Source of the DNA: an uncultured Lachnospiraceae bacterium
Lineage (GTDB): Bacteria; Bacillota; Clostridia; Lachnospirales; Lachnospiraceae
NCBI GenBank assembly: GCA_900316855.1
Contig: ONEK01000001.1
Span: forward strand, 1-64,000
Reading direction: 5' to 3'
DNA: 64,000 bases
Shown here: positions 62,545-64,000 of the stretch, in pieces
Layout: each line of letters begins with the position of its first letter
How positions within the stretch are numbered: the first letter of the stretch is position 1
Program-made: the position numbers and the translations under genes
The notes under the pieces: generated by a model
Databases searched by the model: none
The model's input: the letters and a program-made list of their open reading frames with translations, nothing else
Told to the model about the DNA's origin: nothing

Positions 62545-62607
62545 AGGCAGTAATCAGCGATCCGGCTGGTTTTGAGTGAGTAAATACAGATTCGGAGGAC
62601 AAATCTT

Positions 62608-62754
62608 ATGAAGCACATTATGACCTTAAATACACGTGACATGGCAAAGAGCGCTGAGAACGGCGGCTGCGGCGAGTGCCAGACTTCCTGCCAGAGCGCC
62701 TGCAAGACGAGCTGCGGCATCGCAAACCAGAACTGCGAGAACGAGAACAGATAA
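62608..62754 (+). CDS. SCIFF ranthipeptide precursor (six Cys in forty-five residues)
   Basis: 48 aa. The leader MKHIMTLNTRDMAKSAENGG is followed by Cys at 21, 24, 28, 32, 36 and 43, the pattern of the SCIFF family. The peptide is modified by the radical SAM enzyme next to it, which in known cases forms thioether links from Cys to nearby residues. GGAGGA precedes the ATG. This gene is too short to stand out by length, but is certain by sequence. It is 85 bases upstream of the maturase. Confidence 0.95.
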   Translation: MKHIMTLNTRDMAKSAENGGCGECQTSCQSACKTSCGIANQNCENENR

Positions 62755-62783
62755 CTGCCGGTTCGTGCGAACGGATTTCAAGT

Positions 62784-62824
62784 CTGCCGGAACACCTGTA
62801 AAGCGGGTGGTCCGGCAGCTTTCT
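62784..62824 (+). terminator. hairpin between the SCIFF peptide and maturase genes
   Basis: CTGCCGGA (62784-62791) pairs with TCCGGCAG (62811-62818), extended inside by CACC/GGTG with one mismatch; CTTTCT follows. A leaky terminator here would give more precursor than enzyme, as is usual for RiPP operons. Confidence 0.6.
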
Positions 62825-62839
62825 GTCTAAGGAATTTTT

Positions 62840-64000
62840 ATGATTCATCAGTACAAATTGAACGGATACAACATTGTCCTGGACACCTATTCCGCATCGG
62901 TCCATGTGACGGACGATGCCAGCTATGACGCGATTGCGATGCTGGATCAGGGGATGGACCGGACAGCGATCGGCGACAGGCTGAAGCAGCACTATGCCGG
63001 GGACGGCTTGACAGACGCGGACGTCGCGGATATCTTCGCGGATATTGACGCGCTGATTGCCGATCAGAAGCTGTTCACGGAGGACGTTTTCAAGGATAAA
63101 GCCTTCGACCTCAAGAACCGCTCGAATGTTGTGAAGGCGCTGTGCCTTCTGGTGGCTCACACCTGCAACCTGAACTGCTCGTATTGCTTCGCTTCACAGG
63201 GGAGGTTTGACAACAAGACGGGATTGATGAGCTTCGAGACCGGAAAGCGCGCCCTGGACTTCCTCGTTGAGAATTCGGGCTTTCGCAGGAACCTGGAGGT
63301 AGACTTCTTCGGCGGTGAGCCGCTTGTCAATTTCGACGTGTGCAGACAGCTCGTAGCTTACGCGCGGTCCATCGAGAAGGAGAAAAAGAAGAACTTCCGC
63401 TTCACGCTGACCACAAACGGTGTCAACGTAAACGACGAGGTCATCGAGTGGGCGAATAAGGAATGCTACAACGTGGTTCTGTCCCTGGACGGACGCAAAG
63501 ATGTCAACGACCGTTTCCGCGTGGACAAGGCAGGAAACGGCTCCTATGACCGGATCGTGCCGAACTTTCAGAAGTTCGTGAAGGCAAGGGGCGGTAAGGG
63601 CTATTATATGCGCGGTACCTTCACGCACTTCAACACGGACTTTACGAAGGATATCTTCCACATGGCGGATGACCTTGGCTTCTCCCAGCTGTCCATGGAG
63701 CCGGTTGTGGCGGATCCCTCCTCCCCGGGCGCGCTGACGAGGGAGGATCTGCCGGAGGTTTTCCGGCAGTACGAGATCCTGGCGAAGGACATGATCCGGC
63801 GTGAAAAGGAAGGAAAGCCGATCACGTTCTACCACTATATGATCAATCTGGAGGGCGGGCCGTGTATTTACAAGAGGATCTCGGGCTGCGGCTCCGGGAC
63901 GGAATACATGGCGGTGACGGCAACGGGAGACCTGTACCCCTGCCATCAGTTCGTCGGGGATGAGAATTACCGACTGGGCAATATCTGGGACGGTGTGACC
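62840..64000 (+). CDS. scfB: SCIFF radical SAM maturase, truncated by the window end
   Basis: 387 codons are visible; the reading frame continues past the window. The N-terminal 90 residues resemble a RiPP recognition domain. The radical SAM cluster motif CNLNCSYC supplies Cys109, Cys113 and Cys116, and FFGGEPLVNF is the glycine-rich SAM motif. The SPASM region begins at GCGSGTEYMAVTATGDLYPCH, so more cluster Cys are expected beyond the edge. It forms thioether bridges in the SCIFF peptide. AAGGAA lies six bases before the ATG. Confidence 0.93.
   Translation, partial: MIHQYKLNGYNIVLDTYSASVHVTDDASYDAIAMLDQGMDRTAIGDRLKQHYAGDGLTDADVADIFADIDALIADQKLFTEDVFKDKAFDLKNRSNVVKALCLLVAHTCNLNCSYCFASQGRFDNKTGLMSFETGKRALDFLVENSGFRRNLEVDFFGGEPLVNFDVCRQLVAYARSIEKEKKKNFRFTLTTNGVNVNDEVIEWANKECYNVVLSLDGRKDVNDRFRVDKAGNGSYDRIVPNFQKFVKARGGKGYYMRGTFTHFNTDFTKDIFHMADDLGFSQLSMEPVVADPSSPGALTREDLPEVFRQYEILAKDMIRREKEGKPITFYHYMINLEGGPCIYKRISGCGSGTEYMAVTATGDLYPCHQFVGDENYRLGNIWDGVT

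Overview
The window looks like chromosomal DNA of a GC-rich member of the Clostridia, most likely the Lachnospiraceae. The signs are the SCIFF ranthipeptide pair (a clostridial hallmark), a DUF3048 lipoprotein, luxS, purine-rich ribosome binding sites with some TTG and GTG starts, and only Gram-positive envelope genes. I saw no rRNA, CRISPR array, insertion sequence or prophage.

Layout. 1-0.45 kb: tRNA-Asn, a scrambled tRNA-Glu fragment, tRNA-Glu and tRNA-Cys. 0.5-9.3 kb: a small unknown protein, araA, argC, two unrelated secreted repeat proteins, a DUF3048 lipoprotein and a membrane glycosyltransferase. 9.3-20.3 kb: a surface-glycan locus with two more GT-C membrane proteins, an FAD oxidoreductase, a radical SAM/SPASM protein, three soluble glycosyltransferase-like proteins (GT17, DUF5672, GT11) and an ABC flippase. 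20.4-25.6 kb: a D,D-carboxypeptidase, a sulfatase-fold phosphotransferase, luxS and a repeat protein. 25.6-33.5 kb: a GH13 glycosidase with a LacI-type operator, cstA, then a membrane protein / MoxR-like AAA / VWA / small-protein module. 33.6-40 kb: the F1Fo-ATP synthase operon in the order a, c, b, alpha, gamma, beta, epsilon. It has no separate delta gene; a delta C-terminal domain is fused to the front of alpha.

40-43.9 kb: two pseudopilin-like genes diverge from a gene encoding a peptidase S51 domain joined to a degenerate GGDEF and an intact EAL domain, with a 26-bp palindrome between the two promoters. 43.9-50.1 kb: a domain-swapped GH3 beta-glucosidase, a YwaF-type membrane protein, murD, mntP and mscL with a zinc ribbon. 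50.1-57 kb: a PLP decarboxylase, then MBOAT acyltransferase, SGNH-like protein, AMP ligase, acyl carrier protein and acyl-ACP thioesterase. This reads as a Dlt-like acylation pathway fed from fatty-acid synthesis. 57-58.4 kb: two tandem hypB paralogues with no other hydrogenase gene. 58.5-61.4 kb: a second glycan operon (sugar-phosphate transferase, ATP-grasp, GT4). 61.5-64 kb: cysE, the SCIFF peptide and the start of its radical SAM maturase, cut by the window end.

Most noteworthy: the delta-alpha ATP synthase fusion, the peptidase-S51/GGDEF/EAL fusion with its palindromic control region, the Dlt-like acylation cassette, the tandem hypB genes, and a dispersed hairpin-plus-promoter repeat found upstream of atpE and of mscL. 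Functions are assigned from recognisable motifs and gene context only; no database search was possible.
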